Shown: positions 12,243 to 23,600 of the stretch, one piece after another
Position numbering within the stretch: the first letter of the stretch is position 1
How the letters are laid out: the number at the start of each line of letters is the position of its first letter
Source of the DNA: Dendrobium chrysotoxum
Taxonomy: Eukaryota; Streptophyta; Magnoliopsida; Asparagales; Orchidaceae
Reading direction: 5' to 3'
Length of the DNA: 64,000 nucleotides
Assembly (NCBI GenBank): GCA_019925795.1
Contig: CM034304.1
Coordinates: forward strand, 8,619,471 to 8,683,470
Made by a program: the position numbers and the translations under genes
Notes under the pieces: generated by a model
Told to the model about the DNA's origin: nothing
What the model saw: the letters and a program-made list of their open reading frames with translations, nothing else
Database searches by the model: none

Positions 12243-12441
12243 CCCCACTCGAGCTGATGTATTGGGTGGGGGAAACCCGTTGTAATGATAAGGTCACATA
12301 TATTGTTACCCATTGGGGTGTGCCGGTGAGAGCCGCTATCCTCAATGGTTAATCATATGTGTGATCAAATCTGCCCTCCCATTGGCGATACCATCTCCCC
12401 CCACGGGGCGGCGGTGTTCTGTGTCCTTTCGAAGGTCTACA

Positions 12442-13148
12442 GAGGACATAGGCAATGATATATCCTAAGGTTAGATTTGGTTTTCTTTTATAGTCGGGAT
12501 CCCTAATGCTGGTTAGATGTTCAATATAGCGGATTAAAAGATCAGTGGCATTAAAGTCTCGATGAGTCATGATGTAATAGGTAGTGAGTGACAGGATGGG
12601 AGTAATATGAATATGATCCCCAACTTTAGAAATAATAGAGGTGCGAAGAATGTGTTGGATAGTTCAGACATCTTTCACTAAGGTACTGGTTATAGAGTCA
12701 TGATAGGGGGCATTGGTTTCTCTTAGAAGGGTATTAACAAGGCCCCAATTAAAATTAGGATTTGAAGCCAAAATATGGATTTTGTCTCCAGTGGTGGAGA
12801 GGTGAAGAAATTCATAGAAATCCTGATAGGTTATTTCAACAGGGCATCTATTAACATATGATTGGAGTGCAATAAAGTCAACATTTAGGTGGAGACTAGC
12901 GAAGAATTCAAAAAGTAGATCGAAATTAAAAGGAAAAATAAGTGTAAGAATAAAGCCAAAAATGGTGTGAGCGAATAAGTATAGTACTTGATATGTCAAA
13001 ACCTCCTGATTAACAATTCTTAAGAGAGTAATCCCTACAGATTTATAGCGGGTGTAAGAAGCTTCATCATTTCTTTAGTAAATCAGGAATCGACAGCACT
13101 CCTAGAAGAGCTTCCTGTGAGCACATGAGATCTTTTACCACCAGCCAT
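12442..13148 (-). pseudogene. Third ORF of copia Z, plant transposon / envelope-like protein, truncated and frameshifted
   Basis: The likely start is at 13148-13146, with an N-terminus of MAGGKRSHVLTGSSS. That frame stops early, and the body continues in another frame (12999-12664), then in 12570-12442. The body has PVEITYQDFYEFLHL and a C-terminal segment ending NLTLGYIIAYVL. This arrangement resembles the putative plant transposon protein domain found downstream of pol in Sirevirus-type elements (assignment from memory of the family, not searched). Copia Y carries a homologue at 53823-54876 with PTEITKQDLAEYLHL. The C-terminus is cut off by element A. Whether it is envelope-like in function is unknown. 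Confidence 0.65.
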
Positions 13149-13660
13149 ATCCAAGAATTGAGAACTTGAGTGAAAGAAAAGAGATATTGGAAGGTTTTGA
13201 GTGAAGAATAAGGCTTGAATGGGCTGTTTATATAGGATCGGTAAAATCATCCAAGACGATCGTGAGATCATCTAGGATGATCAGGAGCAATAATTTCATC
13301 CAGACGATCGGTCAAAAAAGTTGGTCTTATCATCCAGGACGATCAGATATCATATTGGATGATTAGACACAGGGTGATCAGCCCGAGGAGTCAGTAGGAC
13401 GATCATTGACTGGATATATTATATAAGAAGAACATATGGATAGACTACGATAATGAGCAATAATAGATCGACCTAATAGTATTCAAATCATCCAACAGCT
13501 CCTACCATGTTTATCATCTAGTATGATGTATGAATCATACGGGACGATCATCAATAATTAGTTTATATCAACTGTTGGAAGTGTTGTGATCTAACAGATG
13601 TATCTTTGTTCATATCATTCAGGACGATGTGGATCGTCCTAGACGATGTGAGCAAAACTA
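13149..13660 (-). promoter_or_regulatory. Internal promoter-like region of copia Z: palindromic array plus TATA box
   Basis: Between about 13246 and 13648 there are nine or ten copies of a near-palindromic word of the type ATCATCCAGGACGATC (examples near 13266, 13296, 13330, 13348, 13511, 13532, 13613 and 13631). Just downstream on the minus strand is TATATAAACAG (plus 13225-13235), then about 75 bp of C/T-rich leader before the ATG of the third ORF. The same word class fills the U3 of Z's own LTR (46160-46715). Copia Y has the equivalent arrangement. Promoter function is inferred from this layout. Confidence 0.6.
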
Positions 13661-14856
13661 AAAAAATTTAGGACATGGAGTGTGATGATCAAGAGTGTTT
13701 TCAAAACAAAAATAAAATCACGAAAAGCATAAAACACCATATAATTCAAATAGAAATAGTCATAAATCAAATGAAAAGAACCTTTTTATTAATCAATCAA
13801 CTCTAATAAATGATAAATTTCCTTTATGAGTAGATTAAGAATCAGTAAGAAATGAATTGACAATACTGAAATCTAGAAAGGTTAGAAAATCGACCTTGTA
13901 ACTCAAGCTCGGACTCCTTACAAGTCAAAATTCTTTTTAAATAAAACCTAAATCACAAAATAAATTAGATAGAAAAAGTGATCTTTTCAAACTTTGTTTC
14001 AGAAAAAATATTTGATAGAATAACATTGCGAAGTGATTAACTAAAATCATGATTTTTAAATTCAAGTGTTTAAAAATATCAAGTGGCATATGGATTCTTT
14101 TAAGATTTAAAGATTTGAAAGAGAATGAAGCTTATTTCTTTGTGCCTCTTTTTTAGTTGTTTGGTGCACTTTATGCATCTTTTGATTTTTGATACACTTT
14201 ATGTATCTTAAAAGTATTTGCGGTCATGGCGTAATTATTTTTTAATTTGTGGGCTCATTTTGTGCCTCTTGTCAATTTTGTGAGCTAGCTTCCTTTTAAA
14301 ACCTTTAAAGACTCTGAGCTGTGAGATTATCTTCTAGATATAAGAGAAGAAAAACTCATTCTCTAATGTAAGGAAGAGTAAACCAAAAAATAGAATCATA
14401 TCCATATGATAAATGCGATAACTTGATTAAGAAAACTTGAATGTGATTTAATGACTTGGAGCATTATTCATATGAGATAGATTATTGTAGGAAGATAAAA
14501 TATATCTCAATTTCAAACTCCAACTTTTAATTTGAAATAGATTTTGATTCAAAAAGAAACATATATCACGAAAGGAGTTAGAGGAAGAGTGGCAATCATC
14601 AAATTTTCTTTCTTTAACTATTTTAGAGGAATCAATCACTGCTTACTTGTTTCTAAAACCACAAGCAAGAAAAAAATATTATTTAAAATTTTAATATCAA
14701 AAGTGAGCACTGGTTTGATTTTTTTAAGAATATCAAAGAAAAATCTACATTACATTTAAAACCATAAAATAGAACCACATAAAGAAACAGGCATACAAAT
14801 AAAATAAAAATAAATAGAAAGACAAAAATTGAAAGCATAAATAGAAGGCATTAATT
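13661..14856 (-). other. Non-coding spacer of copia Z between RNaseH and the third-ORF promoter region
   Basis: A/T-rich sequence with no conserved reading frame. The open stretch 14448-14639 has no recognisable motif and no counterpart in copia Y. I see no inserted element here. Confidence 0.5.
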
Positions 14857-16655
14857 TCAAGCATGAATATCTATCACACCTAATCTGATTCTTAAAATGT
14901 TGAAAGTGTCAAAGGCTAGTGGTTTTGTAAAGATGTTAGCAAGTTAGTTTTTTGTGGCTACATGGAGTAGCTCTATGTCTCCTTTGGTAACATGTTCCCT
15001 AATGAAATTGTGCCTTATGTCAATGTATAATCTTGGAGTGTTGGATTAGATTCTTTCAGATACAGATGGCAATGGTGTTATCAAATAGGATTAAAATTGT
15101 GCCTACTGGTAGTCCTAAATCTAGAATTTATTGCTTTAACCAAAGGACCCGAGCCACACACCTTCTTAAGGCTATGTACTCACCTTCAGTAGTAGACAGG
15201 GCAACTGAGTTCTATTTTCTACTGGACTAGGAGACTAAGGACTGTCCTATGAATTGGCATATTCAAGAAGTACTTTTTTTATCAACCCAGCATCCTATAA
15301 ACTTTGAATCAGAATATCCTATAATTTCAAAGGAGGTGCTATGCCTAGGATACCAGATTCCTAAGTCTTTGGTCTCTTAGAGATATCTAAGGATTCTCTT
15401 AATAGCAGTCAAGTGGGACTCTTTTGGAACAGCCTGAAAGTTAGCACAGACATAAACACAAAACATGATATCAGGTCTGCTAGCAGTCATGTAAAGAAGT
15501 GATCCAATTATTCCTCTATATTATTTTATCAATAAATTTTCCATTTGAATTCTTATCGAAATGAATAGTGAAACTCATGGGAGTATTGATTGTCTTAGCT
15601 TTATCCATTTCATATTTCTTTAAGATGTCCTTAATATATTTTTATTGGCTAAGGAAAGTTTCATCATCCTTCTGCCTTATGCTAAACCTAAAAAAGTAAG
15701 CCAGTTCTACCATCATACTCATCTCAAACTCCTTACTCATCATTTTTAAAAATTCATCACAAAAGCTTTTATCAAAGGATCCAAATAAAATATCATCAAT
15801 ATAAATTTGGATAATCAGAAGCTCATCTCCTACCTTTTTAGAAATAGGGTGGTGTCTATGCTCCCCTTAACAAAAGTTCTTTCTAGTAGAAATGTGCTTA
15901 GCCTTTCATACCATACCCTGGGTGCTTGTTTTAGTCCATATAAGGCCATTTATAATTTGTACACATGATTAAAAAATTGTAAGTTTTTAAAGCCTGGGAG
16001 TTGTTCAACATACACATCTTCTTTAATCACCCATTCAGAAAGGCACTCTTAACATCCATTTGGTAAAGTTTGAATCTTTTAAAATAAGCAAAGGCTAATA
16101 GCACCCTAATGGCTTCCCATCTAGCTATAGGGGCAAATGTTTCTTTAAAATTAAGTCCTTCTATTAGGTTGTACCTCTTAGCCACTAATCTTGTTTTCTT
16201 CCTAACCATTACACCAGAATCCTTCATTTTATTTTTGAAAACACATTTAGTTCCAACCACACTCTTGTCCTTAGGTCTTTCAACTAGTTCCCAACCATCA
16301 TTCCTTACAAATTGATTTAACTTATCTTGTATGGCTAGGATCTAGAATTCATCAGATAGGGCTTAATTTATGTTGGTGGGGTTAGTCATTGAAATGAAGG
16401 AAGAGTGGTTTACTTCTTTTCTAAGTTCATACCTAATTCTAACACCTTCAGATGGGTCTCCCAAGATCAGTTCTTTAGGATGACTTAAATAATATATCTA
16501 TTCTCTAGGCAATAAAATTTCAGGTTCTACCCTTTCCTCCAGATTTATAGATTTTAATCCTTGGGTGACTTCTACAACCTCTTCTTCTTCTACCATAGAC
16601 CCTCCAAAATTATCAGATTCATCACATACAAGATGAGTGGTCTACTCAACTACCA
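14857..16655 (-). pseudogene. pol: Reverse transcriptase-RNaseH region of copia Z, multiply broken
   Basis: Reading leftward from 16655. The most intact RT piece is 16260-16027, with KTRLVAKRYNLIEGLNFKET, FAPIARWEAIRVLLAFAY and LYQMDVKSAFLNG, the standard copia RT motifs. Further downstream are the LYGLKQAPR-type motif and the RNaseH tail ending in a KHIDIRHNF-type motif and LGVIDIHA before a stop at 14859-14857. Numerous stops and frame changes occur, and the catalytic YVDD motif is not intact in any frame I read. An upstream acidic linker (near 16600) directly follows the integrase across the solo-LTR insertion. Confidence 0.85.
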
Positions 16656-16660
16656 GTGTT

Positions 16661-18483
16661 TGTTGTAAATTTGGGCCCAAGTACAGTGATTTTGATGATA
16701 ACAAGCATTACTACTTCTTTACTTCTATTATTCTTAGATATCTATTTTGTTTTCTCTGCTCACTAACCTTTCAGGTCCATAGGTTCACTTAGAACGTCAA
16801 TCATCTTAAGATTAAGTAAACTAGGATTGAGTCAGTCTGTAATTTATATTCCAATGCATCTTTTACCTTTTCTTGAGTCAAATATACTGTGATGGATCTT
16901 GAAGCTAAGTAACCTTACACACACACACTTAGGGGGAGAAATTTTGTGAGTTAGAGAGTTTTCTAGTTTTTGATCATATCATATAGAATGATTCTAAATC
17001 ATCTTGAATAATTAATTAAAAATAGAAACCATAATTAGGGCATCCCTGATTATTAAGTTTGCTTAACTAATTATCGTAGACGATTCATATCGTACAAGAC
17101 AATTAGTACAGATTGAAATAAATAGCTGCTAATCACAATTTAGGCAAGATTTTAAGATTCAAAATTTGTTCTAATCGTACAGGATGATCAATATCCTCCT
17201 AGATAATTCTTGACAATCATGCCTAAAATAATCCATTAATTAGGAGATTAATTATAGTTAAATTAATCAATCAAATCATACAGGATGATCAGAGACAATC
17301 ATCCTGGACGATCTGAGCACTGCATGGTATGATAATTAATCATCACCCATCGTATAGGATAAAAACTTTAACTTTTTTAACTAATCATCCTGGACCCTAC
17401 CTCTAATTTGTACGGACGACCCGCCTGCTGCATGGGATGATAATTAATCACTAGGCATCGTATTGGATGAACCGTGTGCTACATGGGACGATAATTAATC
17501 ACCAGCCAGCATACTGGATGTTCAATAGCCACTCGTAAACTAATTAACCAAGAAGATTGAAAGATCGTACAGGATGATTTGTTCAAATACTTGAACTAAT
17601 CGTACATGGAAATGCTGATCGTATTGGCTAAAAGGACTATTTTGTATTAATCACACATGATGATATTTGAATCATCGTAGATGATCTTTGCCGCCAAATT
17701 GAAAATTAGGACTATTTTTGGTGCCTTCTATTTAAGTTCTCTTAATTGCTATTAAGCAATCTTTTTAGCATTGTTCTAACCCAAGAGAGCTTAGAGAAGG
17801 AGAAGGAGAGTTTGGGAGAGAGAGAGAGAGAGAGAGGATATTGTGAGGGGGAGTTTGTAAGGGGATTCACAAAGGTTGCACCAAGTAAGGATTCGATCGT
17901 CTTCTTCCTTCTTCATCCTTGGTTCCTCGGTGGCTCTGGGAAGATGATCATCAACATCAGATCCAGGTTCTCTGCCTACTCCAGGAGGGAGTAAATGGAT
18001 TGTCAGGTTCCCTGCCTACTCCAGGAAGGAGTAAAAGGATTTCCGATTCTCTACCTTCACCAGGAGGGTGAAAAAGGATTCGAGGTTCTCTGCCTCACCG
18101 GGTTGGTGGAAAGATTTTGTAAGGGCTTCTCCGCCTTGCTGTGGGGGTAAAAGGAGAGACACTAACTGATTAGTGCAATACATGGAAATGGAGGGTTTGG
18201 GGAGTGGACGTAGGTCAGATTCGACCAAACCACTATAAAATTTGGTGTGCTCTTTTTTATTACTTTTTTTGCATTTTATTTCACATTTTTTTGTGATGTA
18301 TTCTATGATTGAAATCTTTGATTTTGGTATCTGCTTCCATTTAAGAGTGTTTAATTTTAAAATATTTAAAAAGATAAAAAAGAATTTTCTTTTTGGTTAA
18401 GAATTTTTAAAACACCAATTCACCCCTTTCTTGGTTAGCCTCGGGCTAGTTTTATAGGGTTTCACAACCCTCATAAACTTTCA
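16661..18483 (+). mobile_element. Solo LTR of a Sirevirus-like copia element, inserted in Z
   Basis: It begins TGTTGTAAATTTGGGC and ends CTCATAAACTTTCA. Both ends match the copia LTR ends in this window (48720 and 50671; minus 45338). The insertion is antisense to Z, between the integrase C-terminus and the acidic linker. The flanks GTGTT and ATTTT look like a mutated 5-bp target duplication (3 of 5 bases agree), and removing the LTR plus one copy leaves Z's reading frame continuous across the site. U3 (16970-17680) carries palindromic words such as ATCGTACAGGATGATC. A TATTTAAG box lies near 17728. Confidence 0.82.
17815..17837 (+). repeat. (GA)n microsatellite in the leader of the solo copia LTR
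   Basis: About 11 GA dinucleotides, downstream of the TATTTAAG box. The Z LTR has the equivalent tract on the minus strand (about 45990-46042), so GA-rich leader sequence is a shared trait of these LTRs. Confidence 0.8.
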
Positions 18484-20110
18484 ATTTTCTTTTATTGAAG
18501 TCTCTATAGGATTTTTCAACACTTGAGTAACCTAGGAATACTCCTTCATCAGATTTTGGGTCAAACTTTCCTAGTTGAGACTTCTCATTATTAAGAATAA
18601 ATTCTTTACATCCAAAGACATGAAGGTGAGAGAGGTTGGGTGTCCTACCTTTCAGGATTTCATAGGGTGTCTTGCTTAGTTTGGATCTAACTTTCACCCT
18701 ATCTAGAACATAATAGGCTATATTCAGTGTTTCTGCCCAAAAGTATTTAGGAAGTGAGTATTTAGCTTATATGGCTTTAGTTGCTTCTACCAGGGTCCCG
18801 TTCTTTCTTTTAGCTATCCCATTCTTCTGAGGGGTCCTAGGAGCTAAAAAAGTATCTATCCCTTGCTCCTTACAGAAAGATTCAAATTTTTTTATTTTTA
18901 AATTCTTCACTATGGCCACTGTGAATGGTTACAATTTCACAACTAGCTTCCTCTAAATCCAAGTGAAAAAAGACTTAAACTCCTCGAATGATTCACTTTT
19001 ATGTGATAGGAATCTAACTTAGGTGAACCTCAAAAAATAATTAACAATCACATACCCAAAGACTTTCCCTCCTAAGTTTGTAGTGCTGACAAGTCCAAAG
19101 AGATCTATGTGAAGGACTTCTAAGGGTTTGCTAGTAGTAATGTCTTTGATTGAAGGGAAAGAGGATTTGACTTTCTTTTCTAACTGACAAGCATCACACA
19201 GGTGATCCTTAGTGAACTCTAGTTTGGGAATACCCCTCACTAAGTCATTTTGGGTGATCTTCTTATAGCATTTCATGCTTGCATGACACAATCTTCAATG
19301 CCATAACCAAGATTTATCAGTAATTTTTTTTAAGCAAAATGAAGCATCACATTCAATGTTATTTAAATCAAGCATGTAGATGTTATTGATCCTTTTTTTC
19401 TATAAAATAATATTATCATTTAAGGTTATAATGCAACTGGTTGACAAAAAATTTATGCTAAAGCCTTTATCACAGTGCTGGCTGATGCTAAGTAGATTAT
19501 ATTTCAAGCCATCTATAAGTAAAACAATTTCAATGATGAAATTTTTTGAATTGCTAATTATACCTAAGCTCACTACTCTCCTAGTGGTGTTATCTCTAAG
19601 TGTTACCTTACCTCCTATCCTGGCCTCCAGCAAAATGAATTATTTTGAATTTCCATTCCTATGCCTTCAACATCCACTGTCCAAGTACCACATGCTCTCA
19701 CGAGGCCTTTTGTGAGAACACACCAACAAAATCATCAGATGTTAGATTTGGGAATACAAACAAGTTTGGGTCCCATATTATGAAAAGAAGAGTGAGATGC
19801 ATGCATGCTATGCTGCGAGTTTTATAATTTTGGTCTCCACACCAAATGTATTCTACAGTGAATGGTGCAAGTATGGGAGATATGTCATAGCATGCCACAA
19901 GAAAAATATCTAACACCAAGAAAAGGGTTTACTAATCTATGTGGATTATCATGCCTCTTCCTAGGTTTGAATAATGCATGCATTATTGATGGTTTATGAA
20001 ACCCTTCTTGTGTAGGTGGTCTTTTATTTTCCTTGAAAGCAGTTAATTTAACTTCTAAAAACTTATTTGCACTTTCAAGAATTAAATTTTATATTTTCAA
20101 TGCATGCTCC
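18484..20110 (-). pseudogene. pol: Protease-integrase region of copia Z, broken
   Basis: Reading leftward from the element B junction at 20110. A protease active-site motif of the form WYLDSGC is readable near 19690-19670, followed at once by a stop. The gag-pre-integrase segment follows (19633-19400; IDGLKYNLLSISQHCDKG). Then comes the integrase zinc-binding region (19291-19019; LCHASMKCYKKI, DHLCDACQLEKK) with the start of the catalytic core (LEVLHIDLFG). The C-terminal part is 18697-18484 (KTPYEILKGRTPNLSHLHVF, GVFLGYSSVEKSYR). Stops and frameshifts separate the parts. The region from about 19930 to 20110 is the gag-protease linker. Confidence 0.87.
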
Positions 20111-20627
20111 TGTGGACCTTCGAAAGGACAAAACACTGCCACCCCGCGGGGGGAGACAACATTGCCAATGGGAGGGCAGATTAGATCATACATACGATCA
20201 ACCATTGAGGATAGCGGCTCTCGCCAGCGCACCCCGATGGGTAATAGTATGCACGACCTGATCGGAACAACGAGTTTCCCCCACCCGATATATTAGCTCG
20301 AGTGGGGTTTATTTGATAGTGGGATTCGGATTCCCACGGGCGCAAGATGCTATGGTTAATTACATCTCAAGCCGGGGCCGAAGAAGACTCTCGATTAAGG
20401 ATTCTATATTATACTTTCAAGTGGGATTGGCACATAGGGAGAAGACTAGGAAATTATACTCAAAAGGAAAGAAATGTTCAATTAGGCTTAGTCAACATAC
20501 ACGGCTCAGATCAGCATCCGGAGGGAATAAGGCAGTGAGAAGAAACTAGAGAAAAAAAATCATGCACTCCAAGCATACAGGAGAGAAGGATGGAGGTGGC
20601 ATCATCCATGTGACGTAGATAGGTAGA

Positions 20628-20635
20628 GTTTATAG
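20628..20635 (-). promoter_or_regulatory. TATA box of element B 3' LTR
   Basis: Minus strand CTATAAAC, 517 bp from the LTR 3' end at 20111, the same position as in elements A and D. AATAAA on the minus strand follows in the conserved stretch near 20305 (plus GGGTTTATTTGATAG). Confidence 0.65.
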
Positions 20636-23600
20636 TCTCTGGATGAGAGAAGACTTACCTACTGATGAGGCATACTACGAAATGATAGTAGCCTTCAATC
20701 CTAGATCTAGAGTGGGTTTAGTGTTCTACGCACCACACTAACACCCGTGTCCTAGCTAATGCATTATGGGCTAATATCCTTCCTGAAAAGGAAAGCCAGC
20801 TAACCACCTAGTTGTATAAAATCCATATTGTCTAGTCTTTATGAAAGATGGGTAGGTAGCTTAGTTTTTGGAAGTAGGGCCGACGACTAGAGATTTTCCT
20901 AATTGGCCCTGGATTTATGTAGGGTGTATGCTCCTAGAACTAATACAATTAAAGTTTTGATTTAATTAGTTTCTAATGCAATGCATACTGGTTCGAGTCT
21001 CCAAATCAGGTATGCTTAGAAATTTTTAAAAAAAAGCTTATAAAGTAATTTTTTATAGAAAAGACTAGGCTTCCCCAGATCCAGCACCTCATCGTCATAG
21101 GTCGGATTATTTGGACTCTACCCGTAGATGAGGAAGTGTCTTATAGCAAGGAGGGAGAGAATGCATAAATATGCATGCGACCCCGGACGATTCTGGCTAT
21201 TCCCTAGGTTGTTAGGTTTCTATGTTATTTAATTCTTAAAATTTTAAAATTTTATTACGAGTAAAAAAAGGATTTGTTCCTAAAGAGTCTAACGAAATCA
21301 GGCCACACACATGCAAAAAAGAAACCTAAGAAAAGCATGCAATTTCTACTGCGCAAAGTAAGCACATCAATATAAATCTGTAGAACAGAGTAATGAAAAG
21401 TCCACAGTCCACGGCAAGTGCCGTATAAGTACAACCCAGGGTCTGCAAAAAAAGTAATGGTGGCCAGGCTCCATCGATAACAACCTGGGTTCTAATCCTT
21501 CTGAATAACGCAAGTCTTAAATGCAAGGCATTTCGTCTTTAATTCTTCGTATTCCAATAGATCATCTTCCTTTGGATCATCCTCCTTTTGAATCATCTTT
21601 CTCCAGATCGCCCTTCGGAAGGGTACCCAAATGAATAAGAAATTCCCTATGAAGGGCTTTTCTCTTTCTCTTTGGGTACCGAGTATTTAAAATGCCTTGC
21701 CTTTAAAGACTTTCACAACTCGATATGAATTACAAATTACATTATGAAAAAAAAATCTAGACCCAGACTAAACCTGCAAGGTTATCCTAATAAAATCCTA
21801 AGCAGTTATAAATAACAACCCAAGCAGTTAATATTTATGCAGAAAAGGAAACACACTTGGCCACACTCTTATCCATTTGGGGGCTAAGCATTCTGGAGCA
21901 CCTGTGGTAGGCATTTATTTATTATAATTATTATTAATTTAGCCTCCTTTATTTTAACGCTGCATGAGCATGGCCACCTGCATAAGACTGAGTCTAGGGG
22001 TAGATCTAACGCATAAGCAATCACATTATAGATAAAATATAGTGCAGTAATAAAATAAACACTCACAGTAAATCATATCAACCAGCACACGTGCCACATG
22101 CAAGAGCGTCACAGCATAAAAATAGAAAAAGTAAAACACTGGCCTAACCTAGAACTAGAAGTGGTGCCCTAGCAAATAATTCTACGTGTGTGTAGTGGGC
22201 TTGTGCGGCTTTGGATGAGTCCTATATCAGGTAGTTAGTTTAAGCCATTTTGGGTTTGGGTTTGTTAAAGGCTAGAAAAAGAGAGAATTTGATTAAAGTT
22301 TAAATATTAATAAATTAGGGTCTATTTTTAATTAGTTTATTTGGTTATTTCATTTTAATACTAAGGGTAGTATTATTTGAAGTTTGAGTTGCATTAGCAG
22401 ATTTTAGAGGATTCGGGGTCTACCTATCAGCTAGGTTAAGGGGGTCCAAAAGGTCATTATTAAAAATAGGTTAGGTCTAGGGGAGTTAGTATTTTTATTA
22501 AATATTAGGCCTTCTCGTGAGTAATTAGACTATTAGTTTATTAGATTTGGAGTTTTCTAGGTAAAACTATGATTTTAGGAGTTTCGGGCCCTAGTTATTA
22601 GACTACGGATGACCGGAGAGTTGACTTTTAAAATTAGGCTAATTTCTAGAAAATTAACATTTTTAATAAATACTAGGTTTTAATTAGAGTTGAACGCATC
22701 TTAGTTTACTCAATTTTGAATTTTCTGGAGTTAGTTACGAATTTTCAAAGTTTGGGCATTATGAGTCTTTTAGGTTCGTTTTAGATTTGCTTCCCAATTT
22801 TATAACTCCAAGAATTTAAGTTTGTTTTGATAAATTTTATTTAGTTAATATTTGATTAAGAGGTGATTAATGTTTTAATTAGATTTTAGTTTAAGTTTAT
22901 GTTCAAATTCTACCTCCTAGTGATTATGTATGTTATAGCTTGATTGAGAATTGAGGGTTTGAATTCATTTAATTTAGATTATAATTAGTTTTATTATTTT
23001 ATTAATGAATTGAGGGAAAGTAACCCTAGGATAATATGTCACTAAGTTTTCTATGTTTAGTGTTTCTATCCTAAGAGAGCATGCACCCTAAGTCTAAGTT
23101 TTCTAAGACTCAGTCCTTAGTTTTTTGTCCTTAAGTGTCACTAGTGTTGTATAGGATGCAGAGAAATTTGCTTCTAACCCTTAAGACATTCGTATATATA
23201 TAAATGGGTTTAGGAATATATGATAAAATAAGAGAAGAAAAATTGCTTAAGAATTGAAGTTTCTATAGGGCCCTAAGGGTAGGGGAACGTACACACAGAT
23301 GGGCTCCCTAGAGGCTTTCTAAGTTTTAAGAAAGCTTACAACACCGGGGGCTATGATCCAGTGGTTCCACCCGTAGCACCCCCACCAGAATGAATGGGGG
23401 TGACTAATGCTCGGATCTGATTGTCCAAGCTCCTTCGTCTATCGTCTATCACTCCAAAGGATCCTTCTCCTTTGCCTTCCCACAGGTACCTCGCAAGAGA
23501 ACAAAGAAAAGAAAGAGGATTTGATGAGAGCATATTACTATTTAATATGCAAATAATTAAAATAAAATACAATTTAATAAAAACATACCTTTTCTTTCGT

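Larger units (their letters stand above)
1..12441 (+). mobile_element. Element A: giant-LTR, gag-only Ty3/gypsy-type retrotransposon, 5' part outside window
   Basis: Plus-strand copy of the same family as the complete element at 20111-43836. Reading rightward, the window starts inside gag, passes a non-coding interior with three tandem arrays, and reaches a 3' LTR that begins TGTTGACC at 5122 and ends GGTCTACA at 12441. The interior and LTR match the other copy in inverted orientation over most of their length. No protease, reverse transcriptase, RNaseH or integrase is visible, so the element must have depended on enzymes supplied in trans (inference). It is inserted in the third ORF of copia element Z. 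The 5-bp flank on the right is GAGGA; the left flank is outside the window, so the target duplication cannot be checked. Confidence 0.88.
5122..12441 (+). repeat. 3' LTR of element A (about 7.3 kb)
   Basis: It starts TGTTGACC and ends GGTCTACA, matching the termini of the two LTRs of element B. Internal landmarks shared with B include a C/T-rich exon-like block (about 5500-5900), a long A/T-rich middle, a block around 9300-9420 with CCCCCATTAATTCTAG and GGGGGTGCTACGGG, and a terminal 0.5 kb with TATA box and AATAAA. The open frames inside (5504-5983, 8748-8930, 9081-9317, 10995-11189) are not supported by homology to any protein I recognise. With an LTR this long, U3 alone would be about 6.8 kb. 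Confidence 0.88.

Noticed and set aside
17815..17837. (GA)n tract as a stand-alone regulatory element
   Set aside because: A simple microsatellite in the copia LTR leader; kept only as a repeat feature.
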